DNA from: Candidatus Obscuribacterales bacterium
GTDB lineage: Bacteria > Cyanobacteriota > Vampirovibrionia > Obscuribacterales > Obscuribacteraceae
Assembly: GCA_019747875.1 (NCBI GenBank)
Contig: JAIEQI010000031.1
Location: forward strand, 1-64,000
Reading direction: 5' to 3'
DNA length: 64,000 nucleotides
A program made the position numbers and the translations under genes. Every line of letters starts with the position of its first letter. Position 1 is the first letter of the stretch. Shown here piece by piece: positions 1-9,187 of this stretch. The notes beneath the pieces are model-generated. The model saw only the letters and a list, made by a program, of their open reading frames with translations. It made no database searches and was not told the DNA's origin.

Positions 1-1
1 T

Positions 2-19
2 GGTATCGTATTCGATACC
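2..19. repeat. Short perfect hairpin at window start
   Basis: GGTATCG and CGATACC form a perfect 7-bp stem around a TATT loop. It lies 60 bp beyond the stop of the minus-strand redoxin gene and could help end its transcription, but there is no T-run, so it may equally be a protein-binding palindrome. Confidence 0.4.
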
Positions 20-78
20 TTCACTAACAGTGAGCGGCCTCTGCCGGGAAGGTGTCCACCAAGCGGGGGGAAGGTCAT

Positions 79-966
79 CTATTGCTTCAATTCTTGTCCG
101 GCAAGAGCCTGTTTTATGTGAGCTTCTATGATCTCTGGAGTTTTTGTTTCCCATCCCTTATATCTTGCGATCATCTGGCTTTCTGTGTTTATGAGGAAGG
201 TTTCGGGAAAAGTCATGATTCCGGGATCTACAAGAGCCAGGTAGATGTTATATGAAAAATTTGTTGGTTCGTAGAGAACCACAGGGAAGTTCAATTTGTA
301 ATTTGTATTGAAATCCTTCTTGAATTGTTCGAATTCACTGCTAGAACTGGGAGAAAGAAGTCCAAGGAATTCAACATTTTTCCCTTTGAAGTCTGCCTGA
401 AGTTTGTTCATTTCCTTTGTAGGAATTGGGCAGCTAGATTCAAGCATTATGAGGACAAGTAACTTTCCACGGTAATCTGCTAGTTTCACTGACTTATTGT
501 TGTTCAAAGGTAATTTGGTGTTTAGTATCGATTGGGGAATGATCAATTTCTCAACGCCTACAGCTTTCTGCCGGTCCTCAAAGGAGCGGAGTTGAGAGAG
601 TTTCTTGTCCAGATCGAAAGGCTTATGATTGAGATCTCGCAATAGGCAATGTATTATCGCAGCCGACATTCCATCTGGTTGCCGCACTCCTTTTGAGACA
701 AAGAACTTGACCAGTTTGGAATTTGGGTGACTCCAAATCCAATCGTTTCTAATTGCTGCGCCGAGCCCACGATTGAACTTAAAGATTTCGTTCTCTTTGG
801 TTGCTTTGAGTGATGCTAAAGTTTGCTTCGACTCACGCTTTTTCAATATTTCAACGCATTCTTGAACCGTCGATGGTACTTCATCTGAAGAGGACTTGTC
901 GGCGGCCAAGGAATACTGGCTAAGCCAGAGAAAGATGAGTGCAATAATTGACAGAAAATGTTTCAT
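79..966 (-). CDS. Secreted redoxin-fold protein with DUF6794-like N-terminal part
   Basis: This 295-aa protein has a signal peptide (residues 1-21, hydrophobic core then SLAADK), so it should act outside the cytoplasm. Residues about 35-135 (ECVEIL..., RGLGAAIRNDW, GVRQPDGMSAAII) resemble the small helical domain I know as DUF6794; this is from memory. Residues about 140-290 read as an AhpC/TSA-TlpA thioredoxin fold: an extracytoplasmic redoxin with LADYRGKLLVLIMLESSCP and a late MTFPETFLI cis-Pro-like segment. The usual CxxC is reduced to one Cys (SSCPIP, near residue 179), so a one-Cys peroxidase-like or non-redox role is likelier than disulfide exchange. It lies 26 bp downstream of the 708-aa secreted protein on the same strand, probably in one operon. 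The substrate is unknown. Confidence 0.75.
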   Translation of the reverse strand: MKHFLSIIALIFLWLSQYSLAADKSSSDEVPSTVQECVEILKKRESKQTLASLKATKENEIFKFNRGLGAAIRNDWIWSHPNSKLVKFFVSKGVRQPDGMSAAIIHCLLRDLNHKPFDLDKKLSQLRSFEDRQKAVGVEKLIIPQSILNTKLPLNNNKSVKLADYRGKLLVLIMLESSCPIPTKEMNKLQADFKGKNVEFLGLLSPSSSSEFEQFKKDFNTNYKLNFPVVLYEPTNFSYNIYLALVDPGIMTFPETFLINTESQMIARYKGWETKTPEIIEAHIKQALAGQELKQ

Positions 967-992
967 GTTAAGCTTAGGCGCCTCTGGGAGAT

Positions 993-3119
993 TTAGTTGT
1001 AATCAGATGGATTTGTAGGGGTGTAGCCCTTAAAAGTATCCGGCGTAGAAAGAACGTGGGTTGTTTCCCTCGGTAGCTCTTTTATTACCTCTTTCTTTTC
1101 GCTTGAAAAATGTCCATCAGGTTCCCTCACATACTCATAGGATTTCTTTGTTGGAATGTACTCATGAAGACTGCCATCTGAGCCAAGCATTATTTGTGTG
1201 CGACCACTTTGCTCCGCACTTCCTTTGTCTCCATCAGCGCCGGAAAATGTGCGACCCTGGAAGTAACCGCTATCGCCGTCCACGCCATGTCCATCGTGTG
1301 TGTGCAATTCAAACACATTTTTAACCTTAAGCTCTTGCTGCACGTCAGGGGGCAGCCATTTTGTCTCCGCATGGTCCGGATAGGACTCGGCAGGTCTGCC
1401 TCTTTCTGCCGGAGTATACTTCCACCCGCCACTCTCAAGTTCATAAAGAAGACCGGCATATTCTCTGTGTGTTTTTACTGAAGTTTCGTACACAAAGTCC
1501 CTCCAGCTTTTTAAGGCTTCATCACGCGAAGAAAAAATCTTGTGCGAGTCGCCATAGATCCATTCTGGACCAGGTGGATACTTTTTCTCCATTTCTTGTT
1601 GTTTCTTTTCCCTCTCGGCTTCGTCACTCTTCTTTTTGGCGTCTGCGTGTTCCGCTTGTTTTTCAGAAAGGTCGATGGGCTTTGTGCGTCTCATGATTAG
1701 GTTGCCGGTTGCGGCTTCTACTCTAATGTTGTTTATGTCAATCACGACGATAGTCGCCGGTTCCCAATAAGCATTTGTGTAGCCGCTATATGCTCGATGG
1801 GCCTCGCCCGTACATGAACCTGACGGAATTATCGGACTAGCGTATGTAGCTCTAAACCTGGGTTTTCCAACCGGAATATAACCCGTGCCCTGATCAATGA
1901 TAGTGGCATCCAACTTTCCTTTAGTGTGTTCAATATGAACTCGAGAGTTTGTGCTTAGACCTTTGTTTATTGAATCCCAATCGTCTGTCAGAATGCGGTC
2001 TTGCAAGAACTTAAAGATCTCGTCTACCACCTTATCCAGTTCTGCTTTCTCTTTGGCTGCATTTTCTGCTGCCAATTCCTCGGCCGCTTTCTTCGCCGCT
2101 TCTTCGTCTACGGGAGGAGGAGGTGGAGGTGGAGGTGGAGGTGGAGGCGGCGGTGGAGGTGGAGGTGGAGGTGGAGGTGGAGGTGGAGGCGGCGGTGGAG
2201 GTGGAGGTGGCGGTGAACCAGATCCAGATCCAGATCCAGAGCCGGGGCCAGAAGCAGAGCCGGGGCCAGAAGCAGAACCAGAACCAGAGCCAGAGCCAGA
2301 AGCAGAACCAGAACCAGAGCCAGAAGCAGAACCAGAACCAGCGCCAGCGCCTGAGCCAGAAGCAGAACCAGAACCAGAACCAGAACCAGCGCCTGAGCCA
2401 GAAGCAGAACCAGAACCAGAACCAGCGCCAGCGCCTGAGCCAGAAGCAGAACCAGAGCCAAAGCCTTGGGCCAACTTAGATTGGTCTTTAAGGCGTCCGT
2501 CAGCACCAAAGACAACTGTTTCGGAATGTCCCGCTGCTGGAATCTTGAGTTTCTGGCCGGCTATTGTGATTTCTTGTCCTGGGGCTCCGTAAACTACGGA
2601 TGGCCACATTTCTTTCTCCTTGTAAAAGACCTTAGTTGGGTCGAAAGGAGAAATGTAGGCTGGATTTCCTACGAATGAATTATCACGCAACGGAGTATAG
2701 ACCGAGGTTCCATAAATTGTGATTGACTCTCCATTAACAACTATGTGCTTACTCTCACCAGCAGCCGGAGCCTGGTGATACTTGTTGGCAATGCTGAGAA
2801 TATCGAAAGCCTTAGCATAAATTTCTGTCGGCAGACTCTTGGTACCACGTCCATAAATCACATTCAGTCTGGACGGATCGTGTGGGAAAACAGGCGCCCC
2901 TTTTTCATACATGCTTGAGTTAGTAGGGATAACGGAAGGGCCAGGGACGAGTTTTTCGGGTGGGTGATACTTACAAGGATTGAAATGAATCCAGTCCTGT
3001 GGGTTAGCCGTTCCGATGGACTTAGTTTCCGAAGCTAAAGCAGTGCCTTCACCCAGCGGAAAAAGCACAGAGACCAAGTAAACCAACAAAGTAGTTGCTC
3101 TGACTGTCTTGCTAATCAT
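993..3119 (-). CDS. Secreted low-complexity protein with poly-Pro tract and JAB/DUF4329-like C-terminus
   Basis: This 708-aa protein has an N-terminal hydrophobic signal-like segment (residues about 8-30). Residues about 216-302 are a Gly/Ser/Ala repeat ([13 protein letters not shown], hexanucleotide DNA repeats). They are followed by exactly 34 consecutive prolines (DNA 2113-2214) and then a charged Ala/Glu/Lys helix. The C-terminal part contains ELHTHD near residue 603 and then FSGAD: the HxH...SxxD pattern of JAB/MPN-like metallo-isopeptidases and of DUF4329 toxin-type domains, with an upstream Glu ([10 protein letters not shown]). I infer a surface-exposed or exported protein in which the Gly/Ser and proline tracts form a stalk and a JAB-like domain is the effector; activity is unproven. 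The start is supported by AAGGA five bases before ATG. Confidence 0.7.
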   Translation of the reverse strand: MISKTVRATTLLVYLVSVLFPLGEGTALASETKSIGTANPQDWIHFNPCKYHPPEKLVPGPSVIPTNSSMYEKGAPVFPHDPSRLNVIYGRGTKSLPTEIYAKAFDILSIANKYHQAPAAGESKHIVVNGESITIYGTSVYTPLRDNSFVGNPAYISPFDPTKVFYKEKEMWPSVVYGAPGQEITIAGQKLKIPAAGHSETVVFGADGRLKDQSKLAQGFGSGSASGSGAGAGSGSGSASGSGAGSGSGSGSASGSGAGAGSGSASGSGSGSASGSGSGSGSASGPGSASGPGSGSGSGSGSPPPPPPPPPPPPPPPPPPPPPPPPPPPPPPPPPPVDEEAAKKAAEELAAENAAKEKAELDKVVDEIFKFLQDRILTDDWDSINKGLSTNSRVHIEHTKGKLDATIIDQGTGYIPVGKPRFRATYASPIIPSGSCTGEAHRAYSGYTNAYWEPATIVVIDINNIRVEAATGNLIMRRTKPIDLSEKQAEHADAKKKSDEAEREKKQQEMEKKYPPGPEWIYGDSHKIFSSRDEALKSWRDFVYETSVKTHREYAGLLYELESGGWKYTPAERGRPAESYPDHAETKWLPPDVQQELKVKNVFELHTHDGHGVDGDSGYFQGRTFSGADGDKGSAEQSGRTQIMLGSDGSLHEYIPTKKSYEYVREPDGHFSSEKKEVIKELPRETTHVLSTPDTFKGYTPTNPSDYN

Positions 3120-3616
3120 CTAGTTCCTTGTCATTTCGTAGGTAAGAAGCCCTTTTAGCTAAGCATTTTCTTTTGGAAAAAATCTTGGAAGGCTCTCCGG
3201 ATTTCTCCTTAATATGACAAAAACTTACTGAAATTGCGTCAACTTTACCTGCAAAAATTGATTTTGAGTATTTTTTTAGTTGGGTTACTCGGCTTAGCCG
3301 TAGGGGATCCGTCGTCATCACGCGGAGTAATGCGCTTGTGCGGCTTAGTGCTCCTAAAATGATCGCCTGAATGAGTCCGATGGCAATCGCAAGTCAACTT
3401 GGATGCAAGTGAACCTCAGGCTCTTTGATCAATGAATGTAGCTGAGCGCACGAAGGAACCCATGCAACGGATCAACAATCGAAAACACCAGCTCATGGGC
3501 GCGATTCAGGAGCATGAATCTCCTGCACAGAACGTGATTGCGATGGCACGTTAGTTGCAGCAAGAGTGGGAATTACCGAGTTGGGACAGCCAAAGCTTGT
3601 ATGAGATTATCGAGAT
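3120..3616 (+). other. Intergenic stretch with a possible gene relic
   Basis: Mostly featureless. A plus-strand frame opens at 3432 (MNVAERTKEPMQRINNRKHQ...), is stopped by TAG at 3552, and continues in the same frame to 3620 (LQQEWELPSWDSQSLYEIIEI). It may be the remnant of a gene tail with one nonsense mutation, but I do not recognise the family. The left part is the promoter side of the 708-aa gene. Confidence 0.25.
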
Positions 3617-3985
3617 ATGAATAGGATAGCTACGATTATTTTGATCCTCTTTTTGCTGTCACCTGGCACTGCGGCGGATGCACAAGGATTGAAAGGACTC
3701 GAAGGGATTCACAAACGCTTTGGTCGAATGGAGTTCGTCAAAGGAGCGAATGACCAGGAGCGCTGGAAAACATTCTTGAAAGCACAGCCAAAATTGATCG
3801 GAATGACCGAAAAGCAAATCAATGAAGTGCTAGGTGCAGGTACCCCAACAAACGACGGCACAGAGCTTTACTGGCACCTTACGGATGAGCCAGTAAAATC
3901 GGGATTGGGCAAAAAGACCTGGTTGGAGCTAAGCATTAAGCTTCGAAACGGTGTTGCTTACAGTTTCAATGTAGAGGCCAGATAG
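3617..3985 (+). CDS. Small secreted hypothetical protein, BamE/SmpA-like in outline
   Basis: A 122-aa protein with a clear signal peptide (residues 1-22, ending near TAADAQ). The mature part has the pattern LIGMTEKQINEVLGAGTP...YWHLTDE...LELSIKLRNGVAYSFNVEAR. This resembles the short alpha-beta-beta fold of SmpA/OmlA (BamE-like) domains, in which a GMT..QV...LG.P turn precedes strands. There is no lipobox Cys, so it is not an obvious lipoprotein. It stands alone between two spacers. Function is not known; the resemblance is by motif spacing only. Confidence 0.6.
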   Translation: MNRIATIILILFLLSPGTAADAQGLKGLEGIHKRFGRMEFVKGANDQERWKTFLKAQPKLIGMTEKQINEVLGAGTPTNDGTELYWHLTDEPVKSGLGKKTWLELSIKLRNGVAYSFNVEAR

Positions 3986-4155
3986 TTCAAAAGTGATCTT
4001 GAACACTTATTCGCTGTGGAATTATTCAGCGGTTCGTGTGGATATGTACATGAGTTTTCTTTGCGGAGTTACGCAATTGATCTACGTTAAGTTCAATTGG
4101 TGTTTTGGTGCTGACTTTGCATAATGGAATTGTTGGTGAATGTTGAGGTGTTCTA

Positions 4156-4947
4156 ATGAGCACATTCGAAAATGATGCGATAGCTCCAGTCCTTGCTGCT
4201 GACGAGAAGAATGCATCTGCAAAACTATTTGCAGATAGCAACACGAGCAGCCTTCAAAGTGCAAATGAACCCGCACCGAAGCCTGGCGCTCCAGCAAGGA
4301 CTGAAGCGTCCGCTGCACCAGAGGAGCTTTCGTTTGAGCCTATCAATTATATTGTAGATAATCCAAAACAGTCAGAGAAAACTGAATGGAAGGGGCACGG
4401 AGAACTGCCTGATCTCTCCAGAGATCAGAGTGTAATTCATTTTGAGAATTCTACTGTCGTAAACAGAAAGGGTGATCATCCAGATCATCGATATGAAATG
4501 ACCGTCAATCCTCTCACCGGAGACGCGTCAATAAAATATGCTGACGGTAGAAACCTTGAGATCAAGGTAAATCCAGATGGCAGCAGAATTGCAGTCAGCA
4601 CTGGACCTAATGAAAAGGACAATTTTGAGGTCAGGGAAAGTCCAGACCGGCACACAGAAACATTGACATACAAAGATGGGCGGGTCTTTACCACTAGGTA
4701 TGCGCAAGATAAATCGTTTAATAGTCTTAGTTCAAGAGGACCGGATAAGTTCGATAACTTTGAAATGAATGCTGACCGTCAGGTTCTCTATTGGAACCCG
4801 ATTGCAACTTATCAAGATTATTACGGCGTAAAGGGGCTACAGTCGGTCGATCGATACTACGATGATGCTCTGCGTGTGGTCTTTGCTAAGGGAAATGTAT
4901 CTTTCGCGATAGCCGACCGCTACGTTAATCACCGCAAGCTAAGGTAG
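4156..4947 (+). CDS. Hypothetical protein with RHS/YD-like beta repeats
   Basis: 263 aa with no signal peptide. Residues 1-60 are Ala/Pro/Glu-rich and probably disordered. Residues about 105-215 contain recurring short units of the type YADGRNLEIKVNPDG, NFEVRESPDRHTETLTYKDGRV and NFEMNADRQVLYW, reminiscent of YD/RHS beta repeats in polymorphic-toxin proteins. No toxin tip is visible. The Ala/Pro-rich leader resembles those of the two large toxin-like proteins at 18.7-25.3 kb, hinting at a shared export or processing route. Function unknown. Confidence 0.6.
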   Translation: MSTFENDAIAPVLAADEKNASAKLFADSNTSSLQSANEPAPKPGAPARTEASAAPEELSFEPINYIVDNPKQSEKTEWKGHGELPDLSRDQSVIHFENSTVVNRKGDHPDHRYEMTVNPLTGDASIKYADGRNLEIKVNPDGSRIAVSTGPNEKDNFEVRESPDRHTETLTYKDGRVFTTRYAQDKSFNSLSSRGPDKFDNFEMNADRQVLYWNPIATYQDYYGVKGLQSVDRYYDDALRVVFAKGNVSFAIADRYVNHRKLR

Positions 4948-5161
4948 AGTAATTTGAGCGCGTCTTAAAAACTAACTTTTCGGGCGCAATGTCCGTGCTA
5001 AGGTCGATAAGAACCGGATCGGAAAGTTCAAAATCGAATGAACTAGCCCATCCACTTATCTTTGATTTTTCAGCCCGCTCAGCTATCTCAAAAGCGGAAA
5101 CAACATCTTTATCGCCTTTGTTTTGGGTAATGACAACCGGAACTACTTTGTGTGCTGGCAT
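4925..5161 (-). CDS. Possible small hypothetical protein
   Basis: A 78-aa minus-strand frame, MPAHKVVPVVITQNKGDKD..., acidic and protein-like in composition, with GAGGG eight bases before its ATG. It overlaps the tail of the convergent 263-aa gene by 23 bp. No family recognised. It may be a real small gene or the remnant of a longer one. Confidence 0.35.
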   Translation of the reverse strand: MPAHKVVPVVITQNKGDKDVVSAFEIAERAEKSKISGWASSFDFELSDPVLIDLSTDIAPEKLVFKTRSNYSTLACGD

Positions 5162-5546
5162 ATTGATTCCCTCATCTACACCATTATTGCAAAGCTGGTA
5201 GGCTTCGTCCGGAAGATGTTGGACCTGTTACGGCAAACTTGGCGGAGGCCAATCCGAAAATGCTTTTATTTTGAAGCATGCTTGGCGAACACTCAACGCG
5301 AGGGACGCTATATGGAATGGATATTTCCGAGGAGAGTATCTTTTGTTTCTGCAGAAGGCTTATAATCACGCCCTGCACAACATGCAATTGGTGAATATAT
5401 GAGTTGGATGTCGCTTAGCGCTAAAACGAATATTGAATGGACAGCGAAGGAGAACTGGTTTTCTTGGGCCGGCAGTTCCATGAGCAGCTAATTTGGCCAA
5501 GCTCTTTGATCACAAGAAATATCATTAATCGCTTTTGGAGTCTCGC
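5162..5546 (+). other. Non-coding spacer
   Basis: I see no convincing gene here. The right end carries the ribosome-binding site of the next gene (TTGGAG before ATG 5547). Confidence 0.4.
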
Positions 5547-7376
5547 ATGTCGCCAATAACTTTGCCACTAAAACAACAGACCGCGCATCCCGAGCTCGTA
5601 GCTGAGTTTGACGACGCATTTTCGGCGGATGAATTGAAAGTTCTCTATCGAAAAATTTTTGGTCCAGGTGGTCCCACAAAAAAGTTGGAGCTTACTCACG
5701 CCATTGCAAATTGGTTCTGCACAAATGCTGAAATTATTTTTCAAAGTTTGTCGGAAATCGAACAGAAAGCCGTTAGCGAAGCGCTCCATTGTTCACATTC
5801 GGTCAGTGCAATTAGTTTTGAAGCCAAGTATCAAAACCTTCCTGCCTTTGGTAGTAACAGCTATAAATCTTCGCCTGAGCCTATTCGTTTATTTCTTTCA
5901 AAAACCGGCAATGGATTTTCGCTCAGAACTCCTTTAAGAAAATTCCTGAGCGAGTTCGTTCCGAAACCTTCCAAAATAGCACCGGTTGTAACCAAAAGCA
6001 TTCCTGAATTCCTTGATGAAAAAATCACGACTTCAAGGAGGGGTCCCGAAACTGGTGTGCAAATTGTATCGACCGAAAACATCCCAATCAAAATTGTCGA
6101 GCGCGAGAGCAGTGCCCAAAAGGAGTTGAACTCCATTCTCAAATTGATAGGTAACAGCAAGATTCATGTTGCGGAAAAGAGCTGCCAACCAAATATGAGC
6201 TCGATTACGATCAGCAGCCAAGCAGTTGGTGATTATTACGATGATTATGACAACATTGGCGCGATTCGTCCGTTTGCATGGGTGATGCTCGCTCAAGCCG
6301 CTGGACTAGCGCAAAGAAGAGGAACAAAACTAATACTAACGCAGGCTGGTTCGGCAACAATTTCAATCGATCAATCAGTGGCAATAAAATCAATATGGGA
6401 AAACTGGCTGAAGACCACCATTCTGGATGAGTTTCAACGAATCAACGTCATCAAAGGGCAAACGGGAAAAGGCAAAGCGTATTTTTCTGATCCTCGGCGC
6501 CGACGTGAGGCAATCGTCCGCGCGTTAAAAGAATTGCCTGCAGGAGAATGGATCAAATTCGATGATTTCTCAACTTACATGCGTGCGGTTGATAATGTGT
6601 TTGGCGTAACTTCTAACCCGTGGTCACTGTATATTTCTGATCCGGAATACGGATCACTTGGCTATAGCGGAAGCTGTGGATGGAATATACTGCAAGAGCG
6701 CTACATGCGCTCTTTCCTATTTGAATACGCTTCTACTCTCGGATTGATCGATGTTGCGTTTGTCGAACCATTTGACGGGGAGAATGACTACGGGCAGATG
6801 TGGGGCACTGACGATCTGTTTTTCCTAAGCCGTTACGATGGGCTACTTTATTTCCGGGTCAATGAGTTAGGCTCCTATTGCCTGGAAAAAAAGAAAACAT
6901 ATAGTTCTGCTGAATCTACGCCGGCCTCACTTACCGTGCTGCCAAATCTACATATCAAGCTAAATTCCGGAAAACTTTCACTGGAAGAATCGATTGTGCT
7001 GGACTCATTCGCCATACCCATATCGCCGACAGAATGGAAAATATCGCAAGAAAAAGCATTTACAGCCTGCGAAACTGGTCGTGTTGTGGATGATTTAAGG
7101 AACTTGCTCACAAAGTATGAAGATCAAGAATTGCCACAACAGGTTCAAGGATTGCTAGCCAAAGTTAGTAAGCAGTCGAACGCGGTCAAGAAACTTAAAA
7201 CGGCAGTGATCTTCAGCTGCCGCGACGAAGAAACAGCAAAGGAAATTGCTTCTCATGTCGTACTCGCCAAATTGTGTCAATTAACAAATAAGAATCAGCT
7301 CGTAGTTGCATCTTCCGATGAATTGGAATTTGTTGAGACCTTGCATATAGTTGGTTATGGGCTCATGTGCCATTAG
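5547..7376 (+). CDS. Large hypothetical protein, helicase-associated (XPB/Ssl2-like N-terminal domain) type
   Basis: About 609 aa. ATG 5547 is preferred over an upstream in-frame TTG at 5535 because TGGAG sits six bases before it. The overall look is of the 'helicase-associated domain' proteins related to the N-terminal part of XPB/Ssl2: a helical N-terminus (FSADELKVLYRKIFGPGGPTKK), a central winged-helix-like part (ALKELPAGEWIKFDDFSTYMRAV followed by WNILQERYMRSFLFEYASTLGLIDVAFVEP), and a C-terminal beta/alpha part (LPNLHIKLNSGKLSLEESIVLDSFA, LTNKNQLVVASSDELEFVETLH). No Walker A or DEAD motif is present, so it is not itself a helicase. Such proteins are presumed to bind DNA. Just past the stop another frame reads VDLSGSGDLGSYSRTKETY, so a frameshifted extension is possible. 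Confidence 0.5.
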   Translation: MSPITLPLKQQTAHPELVAEFDDAFSADELKVLYRKIFGPGGPTKKLELTHAIANWFCTNAEIIFQSLSEIEQKAVSEALHCSHSVSAISFEAKYQNLPAFGSNSYKSSPEPIRLFLSKTGNGFSLRTPLRKFLSEFVPKPSKIAPVVTKSIPEFLDEKITTSRRGPETGVQIVSTENIPIKIVERESSAQKELNSILKLIGNSKIHVAEKSCQPNMSSITISSQAVGDYYDDYDNIGAIRPFAWVMLAQAAGLAQRRGTKLILTQAGSATISIDQSVAIKSIWENWLKTTILDEFQRINVIKGQTGKGKAYFSDPRRRREAIVRALKELPAGEWIKFDDFSTYMRAVDNVFGVTSNPWSLYISDPEYGSLGYSGSCGWNILQERYMRSFLFEYASTLGLIDVAFVEPFDGENDYGQMWGTDDLFFLSRYDGLLYFRVNELGSYCLEKKKTYSSAESTPASLTVLPNLHIKLNSGKLSLEESIVLDSFAIPISPTEWKISQEKAFTACETGRVVDDLRNLLTKYEDQELPQQVQGLLAKVSKQSNAVKKLKTAVIFSCRDEETAKEIASHVVLAKLCQLTNKNQLVVASSDELEFVETLHIVGYGLMCH

Positions 7377-7724
7377 GCGTTGATCTGTCAGGTTCCGGCG
7401 ATCTCGGAAGCTACAGCCGCACAAAAGAAACCTACACCCATAGGGAAAACGGTCTATGTCACAAATCTAAATGAAAGTACTATTGTGTCAGATGCCTCTG
7501 CAAGCCCCAGACAGGTATATGTCTGCAGCTCAGCAAGAAGCGCGCGACAAAATGCGAAAGGGAGTTCGCAATCCGGCGTGCCAGAAAAAATACAGAAGTC
7601 CTTAAGCGCTGATTCTGAAAAGCTAACCCTGCCTGGCGAGGGATTCAATGTGTCCCAAATCAATTCCTTCAAATGGACTTGCAACATCTTTTTGCCGTCG
7701 TTCTGGCGTGAGTCGTGGATTCTG
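7377..7724 (-). other. Spacer with weak open frames
   Basis: A minus-strand frame (7454-7738, 94 aa, ...MLQVHLKELIWDTLNPSPG...) looks moderately protein-like, but it begins inside the duplicated kinase fragment next door and has no clear ribosome-binding site. I regard it as unproven; it may be a remnant. Confidence 0.25.
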
Positions 7725-8403
7725 AAACTAGTTCTCACCGCTTTGAATATCCTTACATAGATCCGCAGCCAAAGCAGCTTCGTCCTTCTTTCCTTCAGAT
7801 AGGTAGTGATGAATTAGCTGCGAAGAAATGATTTTTGAAAGCGATTTCAGATCCCAACCGCTGGCGCGAACATTGCCAAATTTTTTGCAAAGCTGTAACT
7901 CGTACAAGAGGATGTTTTCCGCATCATGTAGTTTTTGTGCACGTATGTAGAACCCGGCAAGTTCTTGAAGCACAAGAATCTTCGATAAGGGATTGAAGTT
8001 TGAATCACCCTTTCTAGAATCACTATTCACAATCGCCATCGCTGCTTTTTCTGCTTGTTCTGATTCTGCAATTTTATTCTCGTCGAAGTATATTTTAGCC
8101 AAAGTGCAGTAAGTTCCTAGGCGCCTGTCTTGTTGGTTTGGGTCGTCTTTGCACAATTCCAAAAGCTGTTTACTTGCAGACTCCAGCTCTTCATAGTTCC
8201 TTTTCCCTGTTTTCATCTGCTCATTAATTAGACCCTCAAGGGAAGCTATTGTTTTGTTGCGCAGAGATTGTGCATCAGCTGCCTTTCCTAAGGCTAGATA
8301 GAAGTTAACCTGTTTCAATAGTTTCTCAAGTTCAGAAAGTTTGCTCTCTTTGCTGAAGGTTTTGTTGTTGTCGGCATCGAACTCAACTTCAATCCGCGAA
8401 ATC
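7725..8403 (-). pseudogene. Chimeric gene debris: relaxase fragment fused to kinase C-terminal fragment
   Basis: From 7725 to about 8312 the DNA is a near-identical copy of 14961-15548, the C-terminal helical-repeat part of the Ser/Thr kinase; only scattered substitutions are seen. At about 8312 it switches, in the same reading frame, to a copy of relaxase DNA (26463-26550), giving ...SELEKLLKQ-VNFYLALGKAADAQ. The first half of the join is relaxase, the second kinase. A one-base indel near 8405 separates this frame from the upstream relaxase-derived segment. There is no proper start codon (only TTG at 8318). I infer a non-functional product of recombination between two genes that now lie 7 and 18 kb away. 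Confidence 0.8.
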
Positions 8404-8763
8404 TTATGCGATTTGCGGAAGAAGCACGGTCGACTTTTTCGCTTTCTTCTGCCATTTCTCCCAGCTATTGATCCATTCCCCTAGCATCTTTCGCTGGCGC
8501 TTGCTGATCTGATCCTGCAAGAACCCAGCGTCATATTCTTGGCATAATTCCAAGAGTTCTTCTTTTGAACTTCTGGACGTCAGCGGCAAACCCACTGGTT
8601 CTCGTTGGGAAGCTCCTGCGCGCAGCTCTACTGCTTTAGCATCAAGAACCTGCTTCAAAACCTCAAGGGGCATATCTTTCGTGAGCACGACAACGGCAGG
8701 TCCACCAGGACCATCGATACGCAACTTCACCAGTTCATCGTCATGCCCGGCATCCATTGACAT
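8404..8763 (-). pseudogene. Relaxase-repeat fragment with foreign N-terminus
   Basis: 119 codons. The first 60 residues (MSMDAGHDDELVKLRIDGPG...) match nothing else here. From TSRSSKEELLELCQEYDAGF onward it copies the first C-terminal repeat of the relaxase (DNA about 26570-26732) with few changes, ending after a frameshift as STVLLPQIA. AGGA six bases before the ATG suggests the N-terminal piece was once a real gene start. It may still be translated, but it is best read as the upstream half of the same debris. Confidence 0.65.
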
Positions 8764-8887
8764 GCCATCCTAAGTCAGATGATCGATCATTACCCGTCCC
8801 AGAGCGGCTTAAACTCGCTTGAAAACTGTCGCGTGGATCAGGCACGACCTTCGTCAATGTATTAAAATGGGAACAGGAGAATACTTC

Positions 8888-9187
8888 ATGGTTACACATT
8901 TAGCGCCTGACTACTTGCCTGACAAAATGGCACAATACGAAACAGCCGTAGAGACGATGGCTGCATACGTTGGACATTTGCGGCGAGAAATCTGGCGCGA
9001 GCAAGAAGAGCTAAGTCCAGATCAGGAAAAGATCATAGCTTTAGAGGAACAGTGCCAAGTAGTGATGAAAGAGCGGCACGATGTAACCCCGGAAAAAGCA
9101 GAATTGGTGCGAAAGTCTCTGTACATTTATGCTCCTATTTTGAAAGCGCATTGGAGCAGGTTTGACTCATGGGCTACCCGCTCTTAG
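8888..9187 (+). CDS. Small helical hypothetical protein, first gene of an operon
   Basis: 99 aa. I chose ATG 8888 because AGGAGA lies eight bases upstream; a TTG at 8819 would add 23 residues without a better site. The protein is highly charged and mostly helical (METMAAYVGHLRREIWREQEELSPDQEKI...). It overlaps the next gene by 19 bp, implying translational coupling. No family recognised. Confidence 0.55.
   Translation: MVTHLAPDYLPDKMAQYETAVETMAAYVGHLRREIWREQEELSPDQEKIIALEEQCQVVMKERHDVTPEKAELVRKSLYIYAPILKAHWSRFDSWATRS

Noticed and set aside
1951..2592. Long plus-strand frame with poly-Gly and Glu/Pro repeats
   Set aside because: It is the complement of the Gly/Ser and poly-Pro repeats of the minus-strand 708-aa gene, whose start, signal peptide and C-terminal domain are coherent.
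7380..7760. 126-codon plus-strand frame after the 610-aa gene
   Set aside because: Starts at TTG without a ribosome-binding site and runs antisense into duplicated kinase DNA.
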